From assembly GCA_903868295.1 (NCBI GenBank), contig CAIPUQ010000168.1, positions 1-6,606 on the forward strand: a DNA stretch of 6,606 bases, written 5' to 3'. The notes below the pieces were generated by a model, which was not told where the DNA came from, made no database searches, and saw only the letters and a list, made by a program, of their open reading frames with translations. The translations under genes were made by a program, and so were the position numbers. This DNA is from an uncultured Roseiflexaceae bacterium. Its GTDB lineage: Bacteria; Chloroflexota; Chloroflexia; Chloroflexales; Roseiflexaceae. Numbering within the stretch: the stretch's first letter is position 1; every line of letters starts with the position of its first letter. Below, one piece after another: positions 6,125 through 6,606 of this stretch.

Positions 6125-6606
6125 CTACTGCCGTATACTCGGATTTGGAAATTTTTCTGGTACAGACTCTTCGATCATCGTGAGCGAGCGCGCGACTTCT
6201 TCGACTGCAATCCGCTGCTTGCGATACAAATCTGACTCGCTCATCGCAAGGCGATGTGCAATATCACGAATTTTGCGACCTTGGATATACCGCAGATCGA
6301 GGATGGAAAAGAACAGCGACTCGTTTGCGGTCAACGGGCTATCGACATCAGGTTTGAGCGTCTCGATAGCCTGTCGCAGGACAGCTTGCAATGCTTTCGG
6401 CGGCGGCAAACTCTGTTCCTCGCTGTAGCGCTTAACCGCTTTGAGTGAGAGCAACGGGCTATCGGACAACTTTGGCCCACCCCAAAAGTGTGTCAGTGCA
6501 TCCCGCACCAAACTCACGAAGTCCGGCAACAATGCCACATCGTCGTCGAGTCCTTCGAGCGCTTCGGGAGTTGCCTGTTCAATGCGTGAACTCACTCGCT
6601 GCAGGG
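6125..6606 (-). CDS. Sigma-70-region-4-like HTH protein (5' end possibly outside window)
   Basis: At least 156 residues are encoded from a GTG at 6595, but the frame is still open to the right edge (11 more bases, reading LQR), so the true start may lie outside. The middle has DFVSLVRDALTHFWGG and KLSDSPLLSL (about 25-51), then KALQAVLRQAIETLKP (about 67-82). The C-terminal part, ILDLRYIQGRKIRDIAHR followed by LAMSESDLYRKQRIAVEEVA (about 98-136), has the form of a sigma-70 region 4 / LuxR-type HTH: a compliance helix, a Gly turn, 'IA..L.MSE', then a recognition helix starting SDLYRKQ. Chloroflexota proteins often carry such a module alone or fused to NTPase/TPR or sensor regions. It is probably a DNA-binding regulator; its targets are unknown, though lpdA lies 75 bases downstream on the same strand. 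The tail after the HTH (MIEESVPEKFPNPSIRQ) is short and probably disordered. Confidence 0.72.
   Translation of the reverse strand, partial: LQRVSSRIEQATPEALEGLDDDVALLPDFVSLVRDALTHFWGGPKLSDSPLLSLKAVKRYSEEQSLPPPKALQAVLRQAIETLKPDVDSPLTANESLFFSILDLRYIQGRKIRDIAHRLAMSESDLYRKQRIAVEEVARSLTMIEESVPEKFPNPSIRQ

Noticed and set aside
5075..6235. 386-residue plus-strand reading frame opposite lpdA and the HTH gene
   Set aside because: It is antisense to an unmistakable lpdA; its Cys/His/Arg-rich product is typical of a shadow frame created by codon bias.
1..6606. CRISPR arrays, tRNA/rRNA genes, insertion sequences, prophage or toxin-antitoxin genes
   Set aside because: I found no spaced repeats, no tRNA-like cloverleaf, no transposase motifs and no terminal inverted repeats.

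Overview
The window looks like ordinary chromosomal DNA from a free-living bacterium, most likely a member of the Chloroflexota (Herpetosiphon/Chloroflexus-like). That placement is inferred from roughly balanced base composition, a secreted RCC1-repeat protein, a very large double-FtsX permease, and a sigma-region-4-like regulator of a style common in that phylum. No single sequence proves it. There is no phage, transposon, CRISPR, tRNA or rRNA signal.

Layout. (1) 1-312, minus: the N-terminal part of a secreted RCC1-repeat protein that runs off the left edge. (2) 313-644: a divergent, partly AT-rich intergenic region. It holds an extended -10-like site for the RCC1 gene, a compact cluster of four alternating ATCAC/GTGAT half-sites, and a perfect TATAAT box ahead of the next gene. 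(3) 645-3566, plus: a 973-residue FtsX/MacB-type ABC transporter permease with no ATPase gene beside it. (4) 3636-4202, plus: a soluble 188-residue protein that looks like the PsbP/Mog1/DUF1795 fold, with its own probable extended -10 promoter. (5) 4209-4248: a strong, near-symmetric hairpin terminator between convergent genes. (6) 4256-4618 and 4634-6049, minus: a probable two-gene operon of dihydrolipoamide dehydrogenase (lpdA, GTG start) followed 15 bases later by a 120-residue protein with a cysteine-rich N-terminus. (7) 6125-6606, minus: a sigma-70-region-4-like HTH protein whose 5' end may lie beyond the right edge.

How the parts fit. The lpdA product is a complete E3 flavoenzyme with all expected motifs. 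It would reoxidise dihydrolipoamide in 2-oxoacid dehydrogenase complexes or glycine cleavage, but no E1/E2 gene is in view. The Cys-rich protein is translationally close to lpdA and is the least explained gene here. The permease is probably the membrane part of an exporter or lipoprotein/membrane-stress type ABC system whose ATPase is encoded elsewhere. I found no clear new multi-gene system. The best leads are the Cys-rich protein next to lpdA and the half-site cluster in front of the permease.
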